From assembly GCA_018336195.1 (NCBI GenBank), contig JAGXQV010000085.1:1-52341 (forward strand): a stretch of DNA of 52,341 nucleotides. The letters are read 5' to 3'. This document shows, in pieces, positions 36,506 to 45,486 of the stretch (positions within the stretch are counted from its first letter, which is position 1; each line of letters starts with the position of its first letter). The position numbers were made by a program, and so were the translations under genes. This stretch comes from Sulfuricella sp. (GTDB taxonomy: Bacteria > Pseudomonadota > Gammaproteobacteria > Burkholderiales > Sulfuricellaceae). The notes under the pieces are model-generated. The model was not told the origin of the DNA, did no database searches, and worked only from the letters and a program-made list of their open reading frames with translations.

Positions 36506-38545
36506 TTAATCTACCAACCGCATTTGGTTTTTTAGCATTTTCTTCCCCCCCATTTCAAAAAAACGGGTGAGGTTCTGTATCGAAAAATCTCTTTTATTCT
36601 CTTGGTTTAAAAAGAAATTGCAAAACATAACAGTGTCCTTGTCGCGATAAATCTCTACTTCAACAGCGCCTTTGTTCGACAATTCAGAATTATCCAGCAC
36701 ATACGATAAAACATTTCCGGGTATCCGCTCCCGAATACTAAATTCCTCTTGAAGCAAATCGCTGCATAGCAATTTATGAGTCGCTCCCACCAGGCTGTCC
36801 AGCAGTTCACTGGATTCACCGTCATCAATCTGGACATTGAGTTTAATCAGTTGTATTAATTCCGTTTGCAACGCCAATAAAATTTCCGGATTCCGATATA
36901 TCATCGCAATCCATAACTGATTCAGCTTAACAAAGTTATTTTGCAATTCATCAAAATTTTCTTGCTGTTCGTAAAATGCAACAGCCGCCGCTTTTGTTTC
37001 CAGCCATTCATCTGTTGATTGTTTTTTCATTTCAAGGAACAAACCGGCCAGCAGGGGATTTTTTGAAGAAGATAGCTCATACAAGATCAACCCCGGATTA
37101 ACCCCATGATCTTGGGCAAAACGTAAAACCGGCTTGCCGTAGCCAATATTCCAACAAAAATCTATAAGCCAGTGCAGAATCTTGAAGCTTTCCAATTCCG
37201 ATTCGGACATATCTTTAGTGGCCCGAACAGACTCTTCGACTTCAAATGTGTTCTGCCCAGCGTATACCCCGTAAGCCCCGAAAATTGGGCGAAATTTGGT
37301 TCTTACGCCATATGACAGACGGTCTTCTGTGCTTTCGTATTGCGAGCCTGGCAACATTCTTATGTTATAGGCTTGAATTTTTCCAAACCCCATGTCAAAT
37401 GCCGCCATAAGGGTTTTCAACTGACTCGCAGCCGTCTCCCTAGGCAAGCCGACCAGAATATCTGTTGAAACTTCAAAACCGTTTTCCTTGTAAAAATCTA
37501 TTTGTTTCATAATGTGCTTGGGCTGAATACTGCCTCTCCCACAAGCCGTTAGCACGTCCGGATCGGTGGATTGTATGGCAATATACCCCTCGCAATTCTT
37601 GATGGTTTTTGCAATCTCAATATTCCTCCCACCGGTATTTTTTGAATGCCATAGGGTGACGTTGATGGGAAACCCATTTTCATCCATAAGTTGGCGAATT
37701 TTCTTTGCTATCTCTATATCGCGCTTCAATATTCCGAAATTGGCATCACAAAAAATCCAATTCACCTGTTTTGCCGATTTGAGCGCTACATAATCCATTT
37801 CCTCGTAAATCACGTCCAACGATCTGCAACGCACTTTTGAGAGCGCTGCAATACCCCACGTACAATATGTACAACCAAAAGGGCAGCCGCGATTTGTTTC
37901 AAAAAGCGGGATCATATTCGGATCGACCAGAAAATCGTCCAGAAGCCCGGAAAGATAAGGGCTGGGATAATTGATATGCTTGGACGTGTTAATGCTATTA
38001 ACCGACTCAAAATGAAGCCGCCCTTCGACTAAGCCTGCACAACCAACCGGAGGCACGGATAAATCTCCGCCAGCGAGAACCTGCCCCACGAGATTGGCGA
38101 AGGGCTCCTCACCCTCAAACAGAATGTAATAATCAAGCAGGCTATTGACTGAGAGATAAGCTTCAATCCCGGCACGGTCAGTTCTGATATTAGGCCCGCC
38201 CATTACAGTTATTACTTTAGGATTTTGCCGCTTAGCCAGTTCCATGAAAACCTGGTTGAGCCTTTCATTCCAACTGTAATTGCTTAAACCAAGAATATCC
38301 GGTGGACAATTCTTAATTTTTTTTTCGAGTTCCAGGGGGTATTTGAATATTTTGATATCGACATCGCGCCCATATTTTTCTTTGGTGTATGCCGCAAGAT
38401 AGGCAACATTCAACGGAACGACATAGTTTGTTCTGACGGTGTCATACACCAGGTCGGCCAAATATATTGTTTTCAGAATTACTCTCCCGTTCTTTTCAGG
38501 CTGACATGTGCGGTATCGAACCACTCTGCGACGGACTACCACCAC
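36506..38545 (-). CDS. Radical SAM protein with B12-binding-like N-terminal domain
   Basis: The 679-codon frame has a Rossmann-like N-terminal region (about 25-160: 'PPDILGLSNYSWN', 'ITVMGGPN') resembling cobalamin-binding domains, although no DxHxxG motif is seen. A radical SAM domain follows with the 4Fe-4S motif C221-x3-C225-x2-C228, 'IFCDANFGI' and 'FEVSTDILVGLPRET'. The last 230 residues are not recognised. The substrate is unknown; location at the end of the nonulosonate operon suggests a sugar or lipid-linked modification. The gene is clearly richer in A/T than its neighbours. The start is uncertain: GTG at 38545 or 38524, or a weaker codon (ATT/CTG near 38479) after GGGAG. Confidence 0.75.
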   Translation of the reverse strand: MVVVRRRVVRYRTCQPEKNGRVILKTIYLADLVYDTVRTNYVVPLNVAYLAAYTKEKYGRDVDIKIFKYPLELEKKIKNCPPDILGLSNYSWNERLNQVFMELAKRQNPKVITVMGGPNIRTDRAGIEAYLSVNSLLDYYILFEGEEPFANLVGQVLAGGDLSVPPVGCAGLVEGRLHFESVNSINTSKHINYPSPYLSGLLDDFLVDPNMIPLFETNRGCPFGCTYCTWGIAALSKVRCRSLDVIYEEMDYVALKSAKQVNWIFCDANFGILKRDIEIAKKIRQLMDENGFPINVTLWHSKNTGGRNIEIAKTIKNCEGYIAIQSTDPDVLTACGRGSIQPKHIMKQIDFYKENGFEVSTDILVGLPRETAASQLKTLMAAFDMGFGKIQAYNIRMLPGSQYESTEDRLSYGVRTKFRPIFGAYGVYAGQNTFEVEESVRATKDMSESELESFKILHWLIDFCWNIGYGKPVLRFAQDHGVNPGLILYELSSSKNPLLAGLFLEMKKQSTDEWLETKAAAVAFYEQQENFDELQNNFVKLNQLWIAMIYRNPEILLALQTELIQLIKLNVQIDDGESSELLDSLVGATHKLLCSDLLQEEFSIRERIPGNVLSYVLDNSELSNKGAVEVEIYRDKDTVMFCNFFLNQENKRDFSIQNLTRFFEMGGKKMLKNQMRLVD

Positions 38546-38568
38546 TCAGTTGATGAGTCATACCCACA

Positions 38569-39627
38569 TCAGCCCAACAAATCCCAGCTGACGGGCGTCC
38601 CTTTCCTGATATCCGTCCGAGCTTTTCTCCCCAGGAAAATCTCCAGGAATTTAGGCGGCAGCCCGGAACCCGGGCGAATGGCGCGAATGTTGCTGGTCGT
38701 CAGCAACGCGCCTTCGGCGATGTCCTCGCAGACATAAAGAGAACGCCGGTGCGCTTTGCTTTTTTCCTCTGCGGCAGTTGCGCCATAGGAAATCCGCCCC
38801 AGTGCCGCCCAGGCACGTGCCGACTCTTCCACCAATGCGCGCATTTCCTCCGGCTCTAGGGAAAATGCCGAATCCACGCCGCCATCGGCTCGCGCCAGGG
38901 TAAAGTGCTTCTCGATCAGTGTCGCGCCCATAGCCACGCTGGCAACGGATACGCCGATTCCCATGGTATGGTCGGACAAGCCAACCTCGCAATTGAACAA
39001 TTCGTGCAAATGAGGAATCGTGCGGAGGTTGGTATTTTCAGGGGTGGCCGGGTAAGTGCTGGTGCATTTCAGCAAGATCAGATCGCGGCACCCCACTTCG
39101 CGAGCCGCGCGGACGGTTTCGTCCAACTCGGCCAGCGTCGCCATGCCAGTGGAAATAATCAGCGGTTTGCCGGTAGCCGCTACTTTACGAATCAGCGGCA
39201 AATCGGTGTTCTCAAACGAGGCGATCTTGTAGCAGGGCACGTTCAGCGTTTCGAGAAAATCCACTGCGGTTTCGTCAAACGGCGTACTGAAGCCGATGAT
39301 GCCGACTTCACGGCAGCGTTCGAAAATCGGCTGGTGCCATTCCCAGGGGGTATAAGCCTCCTGGTAAAGCTTATACAGGGATTTTCCTTGCCACAGACTG
39401 CTGGCGTCATCGATAAAAAACGCCCCTTCATTCAAATCCAGGGTCATGGTATCGGCGGTATACGTCTGAATTTTCAGAGCGTGAGCACCGGCTTTGGCGG
39501 CGGCATCGACAATCGCGAGCGCCCGCTCCAGCGACTGGTTATGATTACCGGACATTTCGGCGACAAGAAAGGGAGAATGATCTCTTCCTATTTTGCGCCC
39601 GGCTATTTCCAGTTCAGTTTCGCGCAT
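38569..39627 (-). CDS. pseI: Pseudaminic acid synthase PseI (NeuB family)
   Basis: NeuB-family enzymes condense a hexose derivative with phosphoenolpyruvate to form a nine-carbon nonulosonic acid. The 352-residue sequence has the TIM-barrel NeuB domain ('PFLVAEMSGNHNQSLERALAIVDAAAKAGAHALKIQTY', 'LILLKCTSTYPA', 'GLSDHTMGIGVSVASVAMGATLIEKHFTL'), with metal-binding residues, then a C-terminal SAF antifreeze-like domain ('RRSLYVCEDIAEGALLTTSNIRAIRPG'). The pattern favours PseI over sialic acid NeuB, supported by pseC and pseG nearby. A strong AGGAGGG precedes the ATG, and the start overlaps the hepT end by 14 bases. Confidence 0.92.
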   Translation of the reverse strand: MRETELEIAGRKIGRDHSPFLVAEMSGNHNQSLERALAIVDAAAKAGAHALKIQTYTADTMTLDLNEGAFFIDDASSLWQGKSLYKLYQEAYTPWEWHQPIFERCREVGIIGFSTPFDETAVDFLETLNVPCYKIASFENTDLPLIRKVAATGKPLIISTGMATLAELDETVRAAREVGCRDLILLKCTSTYPATPENTNLRTIPHLHELFNCEVGLSDHTMGIGVSVASVAMGATLIEKHFTLARADGGVDSAFSLEPEEMRALVEESARAWAALGRISYGATAAEEKSKAHRRSLYVCEDIAEGALLTTSNIRAIRPGSGLPPKFLEIFLGRKARTDIRKGTPVSWDLLG

Positions 39628-40051
39628 CCTTATCCCTCCTGTTTAACGCCACGACGACAGCCTTGGCGAATTCCTCGAAATCCGTCAAGCGAGACTGGGC
39701 GATTGAATGGACAATCTCCCAGTTGATGGCATCATAGTTATGGACTGCCAGATTGCGAAATCCCACCGCTTTTTTCATGCGCACAGCCAACTCGGAATTG
39801 ATGATTCCCGCATCGGTCAAGACCTCGAACGTCTGGCCCATGGTACCTGGAGGCGGAAACTCGGTGGCCGAGATGAGATGCGCACCGATATCCACACAAA
39901 GCTGAACAGCGCGCGTCAAATTTAGTGCCAGAATATCCTGGGCGTCGTAATCTTTTTCCAAGGTAGCGGCGTCGTTGGGGCACTTTTCTTCAACCCGATG
40001 CAGGGCTCGGCGCAAGGACTCCAATTTTTGTTCGATCACAGGGTGATCCAC
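39614..40051 (-). CDS. hepT: HepT-like toxin (HEPN, DUF86)
   Basis: The 145-residue all-helical protein carries the HEPN/HepT catalytic motif RX4HXY intact (Arg99, His104, Tyr106 in 'GFRNLAVHNYDAI'). HepT toxins are RNases; MntA neutralises them by adding AMP groups to the Tyr. The chosen GTG at 40051 has GGAGG seven bases upstream and lies inside the last codons of mntA (16-base overlap). Its end overlaps the pseI start by 14 bases. The toxin role is inferred from the motif and pairing; here it is fully embedded in a sugar operon. Confidence 0.85.
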   Translation of the reverse strand: MDHPVIEQKLESLRRALHRVEEKCPNDAATLEKDYDAQDILALNLTRAVQLCVDIGAHLISATEFPPPGTMGQTFEVLTDAGIINSELAVRMKKAVGFRNLAVHNYDAINWEIVHSIAQSRLTDFEEFAKAVVVALNRRDKDARN

Positions 40052-40452
40052 GCTTGCCTCCTTTCCTGCAAAATTCTTCTCTGGTAAGGCATGAAATCGG
40101 CCTGATTGATGAGGTGCTTGCTTATCAGGCAAGCGTAGCTGGAATCGTCGCCCAGAATTTTTTTCCCGCTGGTGATAATTTCCCCAAGCAGGGGTTCCCC
40201 AACCGCGAAGATATCCACCAGATCGACCGGGCGCCCAATGGCTTCCGCCAATTCTTCAATTAGTTGAATTTTTTCTTGTGGGTGAAAGGGGATATCGGCA
40301 CCGACAGCGATGTCGAGGTCACTGTCTCTGCGTGCCGTGTTCCTTGCCAAAGATCCGAACAATACTGCGAGACGGATAACAGGGTGCCGGCTCAGTACTC
40401 GCCTGATGCGTTTCGTCAGTTCGATGTCGCCAACCATATCGATTGCGCTCAT
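40036..40452 (-). CDS. mntA: MntA-like nucleotidyltransferase antitoxin
   Basis: This 138-residue minimal nucleotidyltransferase has the GSX10DXD motif intact: Gly33-Ser34 and Asp45-x-Asp47 in 'LFGSLARNTARRDSDLDIAV'. MntA proteins are the antitoxin half of MntA-HepT modules and AMPylate HepT. The ATG at 40452 overlaps the stop of the HAD gene (ATGA), and the 3' end overlaps hepT by 16 bases, so the pair is translationally tied to the operon. Confidence 0.87.
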   Translation of the reverse strand: MSAIDMVGDIELTKRIRRVLSRHPVIRLAVLFGSLARNTARRDSDLDIAVGADIPFHPQEKIQLIEELAEAIGRPVDLVDIFAVGEPLLGEIITSGKKILGDDSSYACLISKHLINQADFMPYQRRILQERRQAWITL

Positions 40453-41162
40453 AGTTTTTCCAGAATTCTCCATGCTTCATCCAGATTGTAAACCGTTGAG
40501 CCAGCCCGATGTGTTGAAGGGTAAGCCACATTGGCCGCCAGCGGATAGGGCAATTTCCGATCAAGTTTTATTGAGTGCATACCCAATTCATTAGGCCCGG
40601 CAAAATCCTTGCGTTCATCATCGGCGATATACACCGCCTCGTTCGGTGCAACCTCCAGCCGCTCCAGCACAATCTGAAAAGGGATCGGTGAGGGTTTTCC
40701 GCACCCATCATTCAGGTCGTCGGTGCACAAAACAAAATTCACTTTGCTTGCCAAATCGAGAGCGTCAATCTTCGCGTGCTGCACGCAGGATTTTCCATCC
40801 GTGAGGATTGCCGACTTGATGCCCGTCTCGTCGAGCCGCTCAATAAACGGCATAACATCGGGAAATAGCGAAATACCTGGGACATGAGTCCGATACACAT
40901 GTAATGCCGCAGCAAGAAAAATCGGAGTCGCAAGGCCATGTTGTTCAAGCACGGCGTCAAATGCCCCCTTGCGCCCACGGGACCGATAGTGGGTGACAAG
41001 CTGCTGGTAAAGCGCTTCCATGCTCGCCCCGCATTTCCCCGACAGAAACGCCGCTACTGCCGCATAACCACTCTCCACATAGCTGTATTCCGGGTAAAGG
41101 GTGTCGTCGACATCGAGAACAACAAGTCGCACCCGTGACGCCACTTTCAAGCTCGGCTCCAT
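40449..41162 (-). CDS. HAD-superfamily phosphatase
   Basis: The 237-residue protein shows HAD motif I DVDDT (nucleophile Asp17, acid Asp19), motif II 'AILTDGKS' (Thr), a Lys in 'CGKPSPIPFQIVLERL', and motif IV 'VYIADDERKDFAGPNELGM'. The cap is an alpha-helical insert after motif I. Substrate is not evident; in nonulosonate loci a sugar-phosphate is plausible (inference). The start overlaps the end of the ATP-grasp gene by 16 bases and the stop overlaps mntA. Confidence 0.82.
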   Translation of the reverse strand: MEPSLKVASRVRLVVLDVDDTLYPEYSYVESGYAAVAAFLSGKCGASMEALYQQLVTHYRSRGRKGAFDAVLEQHGLATPIFLAAALHVYRTHVPGISLFPDVMPFIERLDETGIKSAILTDGKSCVQHAKIDALDLASKVNFVLCTDDLNDGCGKPSPIPFQIVLERLEVAPNEAVYIADDERKDFAGPNELGMHSIKLDRKLPYPLAANVAYPSTHRAGSTVYNLDEAWRILEKL

Positions 41163-42124
41163 ATCTTCAGCTTATCCAACTCATCTGCGCTTACGTAGAT
41201 ATCCTGGCTATGCCGGAACATGAAAAGTTCCTTCCGATATTCACCCAGGCACGGCTCGACACGCTCCCCAGCCATCAGGCTGACTAGCACCCGGGGCGTG
41301 GAAATGCCCGCCTTGAAGCCTAACGCGGCACCACCGCCAAATCGCGGATTGACTTCAATAAATGTCACCTCGCTGCCATCCCAAAAGCACTGGATGGTGG
41401 CATGGCCGATCAATCCAAGGCTTTCCGCCAAGTCTTTCCCAGCGTTCACCAGTTGCGGGGCATCGACTGTCCTGCCGACTATGGACTCCCCTGCGCATAC
41501 CTTGAGGCGCTCGCGCGGCACCACCGAAATCACCCGCCCGGAAAAATCCGAAAAGGTGTCCAGGGTATATTCCGGCAACCTCAGCAGGGACTGGATAATC
41601 AGTTCGCCTTCTCGCACGCTTGTCGCCGCAAGAGCTTCCCTGTTTTCCACGATTTGCGCACCGCGAGCCGCACTGCCGAAGCGCGGCTTAACGAAAACCG
41701 GGTATTCGATTTCCTCGCGCTCTTCGGGACGATATGTATGCGGAACTGGAAATCCGTGCTTTCGACAAAAAGCAATAAAAGCCAGCTTGTCCTGGCAGGT
41801 GCGAATCGCCTCAGGAGTGGACACCATCACGGTCACCCCAGCATCGGCAAGCACTTTCCGATGCTCGGCGAACCAAGGCAATTCCGCGTCGCGAGTTGGA
41901 ACAATCAGACCGATCTGCCAAGCAGTACAAGTATCCAGCAAAAACGCCAGGAAATCCGGAGTTCCCAGCGACGGCGAAACAATCCCCATATCGGCGGCAT
42001 ACAGCGCCGCCGCATGGCGCTCGGCATCACAAGCAACCACCTTGCCGCCAGTTGCCGACACGGCAGCCTGAAATTCCCTGACAAGCCATACCTTGCGGGA
42101 GGCGCTGGAGATCAGAACGTTCAT
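41147..42124 (-). CDS. ATP-grasp enzyme
   Basis: The 325-residue protein begins with a Rossmann-like pre-ATP-grasp region ('MNVLISSASRKVWLVREFQAAV') and continues with an ATP-grasp fold ('CQDKLAFIAFCRKHGFPVPHTY', 'YPVFVKPRFGSAARGAQIV', and the metal site 'VTFIEVNPRFGGGAALGF'). It resembles the carbamoyl-phosphate-synthetase-like ATP-grasp group, which joins a carboxylate to an amine or thiol. A role in adding an amino acid or acyl group to the nonulosonate is possible but unproven. ATG at 42124, seven bases after the upstream methyltransferase stop. Confidence 0.82.
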   Translation of the reverse strand: MNVLISSASRKVWLVREFQAAVSATGGKVVACDAERHAAALYAADMGIVSPSLGTPDFLAFLLDTCTAWQIGLIVPTRDAELPWFAEHRKVLADAGVTVMVSTPEAIRTCQDKLAFIAFCRKHGFPVPHTYRPEEREEIEYPVFVKPRFGSAARGAQIVENREALAATSVREGELIIQSLLRLPEYTLDTFSDFSGRVISVVPRERLKVCAGESIVGRTVDAPQLVNAGKDLAESLGLIGHATIQCFWDGSEVTFIEVNPRFGGGAALGFKAGISTPRVLVSLMAGERVEPCLGEYRKELFMFRHSQDIYVSADELDKLKIWSRA

Positions 42125-42131
42125 GCGGGAT

Positions 42132-43022
42132 TCAAGGATTTCGGGCAAAAGCGAGAATATTCCTCCCCATGCCCTGCGCTGCGAAACACCGGTAGAGGTT
42201 TTGCCTCACCGCCTGCGGTAGCGAGTGCTCCAACTCTTTGCGCATCTTGTGCGCCTGCCGACCTACTTCCTTTACCCCGACATAATCCATGCCCATCAGG
42301 AGGAACAATTCCATGGGAAAATCGGCGGTCATTTCCTCGGGTTGATATCCGGCTCCCTGAAGGATGGCCGACAAGGAGGGAAAATCAAAATAGTTGATGT
42401 GGTCGGGGGCAAACACCCACCACCGAGTATGCGCCGTATGTGACTCGGCAATCCGCTGAAGTTCCGAAAAATCATTGGGAACCCGAACACATAATACCCC
42501 GCCGGACTTCAAGAGCTTCCTGGCGTGGCTTAATAGCATCAAGGGATCGGGTACGTGTTCGAGCACATTCACCAGCACTACGGCATCGTAACTCTCTTGG
42601 TTATGTGGAGTGGCAGCCCATGCTTCGAGCGTTGCGCAGGAAACGTCCAGACCGCGTTCGATTGCAATGGCGCTTGCATCCTCGGACGGCTCAATGCCGG
42701 AAGCGGAAAACCCGGAATTCCCCAGAAAGCCGACCAAGTCTCCTACCCCGGCCCCCACGTCAAGCACCCGCCCTTTCCGCCCAAGAAGTCGGTCAAGGTA
42801 ATCTGCCACATCAGCAAACAGCGTCTGTTCGAGCCAACGCAATTCCTGCTTGGCTTCGTCGCCGCCTTCCATCCGGCGACGAATTTCAGGCGCCCGCCCC
42901 CCTTGCCGGATCAATTCATAGTATTGGCTCTGGTAAAAGCTCGATAATTCGTCACAACGAGGAACGGGATCCAGCCTGAAAAACCCGAATTGCTCGTCTT
43001 TTTTAACGTTACTGTCCGTCAT
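42132..43022 (-). CDS. Class I SAM-dependent methyltransferase
   Basis: The 296-residue protein has the SAM loop 'GRVLDVGAGVGDLVGFLGNSGF', an acidic 'GIEPSEDA' strand, 'SYDAVVLVNVLEHVPDPLMLL' (motif VLEHVxDP typical of sugar and small-molecule methylases) and 'GGVLCVRVPND'. The ATG at 43022 overlaps the pseG stop (TGATG). The acceptor is unknown; operon position makes a sugar intermediate or glycan plausible. Confidence 0.83.
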   Translation of the reverse strand: MTDSNVKKDEQFGFFRLDPVPRCDELSSFYQSQYYELIRQGGRAPEIRRRMEGGDEAKQELRWLEQTLFADVADYLDRLLGRKGRVLDVGAGVGDLVGFLGNSGFSASGIEPSEDASAIAIERGLDVSCATLEAWAATPHNQESYDAVVLVNVLEHVPDPLMLLSHARKLLKSGGVLCVRVPNDFSELQRIAESHTAHTRWWVFAPDHINYFDFPSLSAILQGAGYQPEEMTADFPMELFLLMGMDYVGVKEVGRQAHKMRKELEHSLPQAVRQNLYRCFAAQGMGRNILAFARNP

Positions 43023-44110
43023 CACCGACACCCCTCACATAAACCCTCATCGCGCTGCATAGCCGCCCCTGGAATCCGCAACAATGCCTCCACAACATCC
43101 ATCATCCCATCCCCCACGATCTTCAAGGCGCGTTGCCCCATGTCACGCAGAGATTCCGGATCAAGCCTGGCCTTCCCGATTGCGCTGACCAGATTGTCCA
43201 CATCAATCTCATGATGCCACCCCAGGTTCCAGATAACCCCGGCGTTGGACAAGGCAACAGTGGTTGCCAATTGATTTGGGGCGGCAACCATCGTCATGGT
43301 GGGCAACCCCAAATAACACCTTTCCCACGTTGCACTCCCGCCGGCACCAATCGCCAGGTCGGCACTCGACATAAGCTCAGCCATGTTTTCAACCTGGCAC
43401 CAATATTTGGCATCAGGCATCGCGTCGCAGCGTTGCCTGACCATGTCGCGATGGGGATTGGTTGAACCGACGACGACATCAACGGCCATGTCGGAAAGTC
43501 CCATCCTACGTATCGCTTCCAAGACCTTCACGGTTTCATTGGTTGGGTCGCTGCCGCCAAAAAATACCAGGATGCGCCGGACCGTTCCGTCACGCTTTCG
43601 CAGAGCTTTCCGCGCCTCACGAAACTCGTTGCGAAGCAACGCATAACGGGGTCCCAGAAACGTGATGCAATCATCGGGAATTAAGCCTTTGTAGCGCTCC
43701 GGCGCATTCTCCAGATAGTTTTGATCGAGGAGCAAATCGCAATCATGCGGACGATCAGCCAGATCATCTACTACCATGATCTTGGTGCAATCAGTGCGCA
43801 GCCTGGTTTCCCATCTGGCGTCCAGACCATAATGATCAACCACCAACCAATCGATTTCTTCACCCGACCGCAAAAGCACCGCGCGGGTTTGCTCGGCATC
43901 AACCTGCCAATCGGCATCTTCTCCTACCAACAACGGATAAACCGGGTAGCCCTTTCGTTCGACATAGCTATTCACGTTGCCCGCAAGTTCACGACAAACA
44001 AACGCGGTCTTTGCCCCCTTGGCACGCAATGCATCGGCCAACACTAGGCAGCGCATCACATGACCGGTACCGATTGTTACCGATGAATCGGCACGAACAA
44101 CGATGTTCAC
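43022..44110 (-). CDS. pseG: UDP-sugar hydrolase PseG
   Basis: PseG removes UDP from UDP-2,4-diacetamido-2,4,6-trideoxy-beta-L-altrose, giving the sugar used by PseI. The sequence begins 'VRADSSVTIGTGHVMRCLVLADAL', with the general-base His following the GTG motif, and has 'LVVDHYGLDARWE', 'ILVFFGGSDPTNET' and 'LAIGAGGSATWERCYLGLPT', which are GT-B-like PseG signatures. The GTG at 44110 overlaps the stop of the upstream methylase (GTGA) and gives 362 residues. The GTG start is preferred over a longer non-ATG frame. Confidence 0.92.
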   Translation of the reverse strand: MNIVVRADSSVTIGTGHVMRCLVLADALRAKGAKTAFVCRELAGNVNSYVERKGYPVYPLLVGEDADWQVDAEQTRAVLLRSGEEIDWLVVDHYGLDARWETRLRTDCTKIMVVDDLADRPHDCDLLLDQNYLENAPERYKGLIPDDCITFLGPRYALLRNEFREARKALRKRDGTVRRILVFFGGSDPTNETVKVLEAIRRMGLSDMAVDVVVGSTNPHRDMVRQRCDAMPDAKYWCQVENMAELMSSADLAIGAGGSATWERCYLGLPTMTMVAAPNQLATTVALSNAGVIWNLGWHHEIDVDNLVSAIGKARLDPESLRDMGQRALKIVGDGMMDVVEALLRIPGAAMQRDEGLCEGCR

Positions 44111-44736
44111 CGCGGTCTTTTTTCCAGCAAAAACCACGTTGCGTCATCCTGCGGAAAGTTCGCATCGCGGTGATAGCGAAAACCATAACCAACCAGCCGA
44201 AGATCGGGAAAACGATCCAGCATTTCCCCGGCGAAATCGCGCTTGAACAGTTTATCCGCCTCCCCACGGTAAGGAATGCTCACCGGTGTCGGGTTGTAGT
44301 ATTCGACAAGGCAGATATAGCGACTACTCGTTCGATGCAGAAGATCGTATACGTCAGGCAGCACGTCCGGATTGGTGTGGATCAGCACGCCCTTGATAAG
44401 CACCAGATCACGCTCGCGGTCAGGCGCAAAATCCAGGATGGATTGGGGATATACCGTCACCCCGTGCAACTTCTGCAAGAACTCCACTGCCTTGGAGTTG
44501 ATTTCAATCGCCGACAGTTCTGCATTGGGCAGGAGTTGCTTGAGCGCCTGCAAATTGAGTCCAACGTTGGCGCCGAATTCGATTATTGAAGAAATCGGGG
44601 CGGCGTGGGAGAGGATTTGCGAAAATAATGTCAGGTTACCGGCGACCACACCGGCACATTGGTTTCTCGACACGTATTCGTTGCCAAACTCGCCGGCCCA
44701 GAAACGTTCCTGCTCGGTTTTGAATTGCTCGTTCAT
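44107..44736 (-). CDS. Pseudaminic acid biosynthesis-associated methylase
   Basis: The 209-residue protein resembles the methylase family that is restricted to pseudaminic acid loci. It opens 'NEQFKTEQERFWAGEFGNEYVSRN', has the SAM loop 'SSIIEFGANVGLNLQAL', 'AIEINSKAVEFL' and the characteristic 'GVLIHTNPDVLPDVYDLLHRTSSRYICLVEYYNPTPVSIPYRG'-type C-terminal region. ATG start, 12 bases after the pseF-like gene. The precise methylated product is not established. Confidence 0.88.
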   Translation of the reverse strand: MNEQFKTEQERFWAGEFGNEYVSRNQCAGVVAGNLTLFSQILSHAAPISSIIEFGANVGLNLQALKQLLPNAELSAIEINSKAVEFLQKLHGVTVYPQSILDFAPDRERDLVLIKGVLIHTNPDVLPDVYDLLHRTSSRYICLVEYYNPTPVSIPYRGEADKLFKRDFAGEMLDRFPDLRLVGYGFRYHRDANFPQDDATWFLLEKRPR

Positions 44737-44748
44737 GGATTCACGCTT

Positions 44749-45486
44749 TCATTGTCCAAGTTTCTTCTGCTCGATATGCGCGTTGATCTCGCTCCAGTCG
44801 GGATGCCGCGCCAACAAATCGAGGATATCCTGCATGGAAAAAGATGGATTCACAGGATAGAGATCAGCAATAATCCGGCTCACCAATTCGAGGTCTTCCA
44901 GTGTATCCACCGTCCAGCGGTGGTTTCCCTGATTTTGTTCCAACATCACGTTAGCGACGCGGTAACGCTGGGGACGACGATAAATGAAGGGAGTAACATG
45001 CTCCCGCTCGGGCGGATCGACTGCCTCGTTATAAGCTTCCGCCAATACTCGAAACGGAAACACCTCTGCATCCATGCCCCGGGGATAGGTTCTTTTCAGG
45101 CCATTGGATACATAATCGCATTCCCCTTGGCGATCCAGATAGAAACGGATAGCCTCGTCGATCACTTCAGGATCAATCACCGGGCAATCCGAGGTCACTC
45201 GCACCACCACGTCGGCGCGATACTGCTTCGCCGCCTCGTAATAGCGGGCCAGCACATCCTCCTCCGAGCCGCGCGTGCAAGACACTCCAAGGCGCTGGCA
45301 CAATTCGACGATAGGCTGATCGGTTTCGTTGACCGTAGTGGCAATCACGATTTCATCCGCCAGTTTCACTCGCCGCAACCGCTCGATTTGATATTCCAGC
45401 AAGGGTTTCCCCAGCACGGTTTTCAACACCTTCCCCGGCAAACGGGTGGAGGTCATTCTGGCTTGGACAATAATGACGGTCCTCAC
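44749..45486 (-). CDS. pseF: SpsF/PseF-like cytidylyltransferase
   Basis: The 245-residue protein starts 'TVIIVQARMTSTRLPGKVLKTVLGKPLLEY', the nucleotide-binding signature shared by CMP-nonulosonate synthetases and SpsF. It continues with 'EIVIATTVNETDQPI', 'VVVRVTSDCPVIDPEVIDEAI' and 'NHRWTVDTLEDLELV'. In a pse locus it should activate pseudaminic acid as its CMP form, although SpsF proteins proper are less well characterised, so the substrate remains an inference. The GTG at 45486 overlaps the pseC stop. Confidence 0.82.
   Translation of the reverse strand: MRTVIIVQARMTSTRLPGKVLKTVLGKPLLEYQIERLRRVKLADEIVIATTVNETDQPIVELCQRLGVSCTRGSEEDVLARYYEAAKQYRADVVVRVTSDCPVIDPEVIDEAIRFYLDRQGECDYVSNGLKRTYPRGMDAEVFPFRVLAEAYNEAVDPPEREHVTPFIYRRPQRYRVANVMLEQNQGNHRWTVDTLEDLELVSRIIADLYPVNPSFSMQDILDLLARHPDWSEINAHIEQKKLGQ

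Noticed and set aside
36310..36570. 86-codon plus-strand frame
   Set aside because: Lies after a strong terminator, runs into the end of the radical SAM gene and shows no recognisable pattern.
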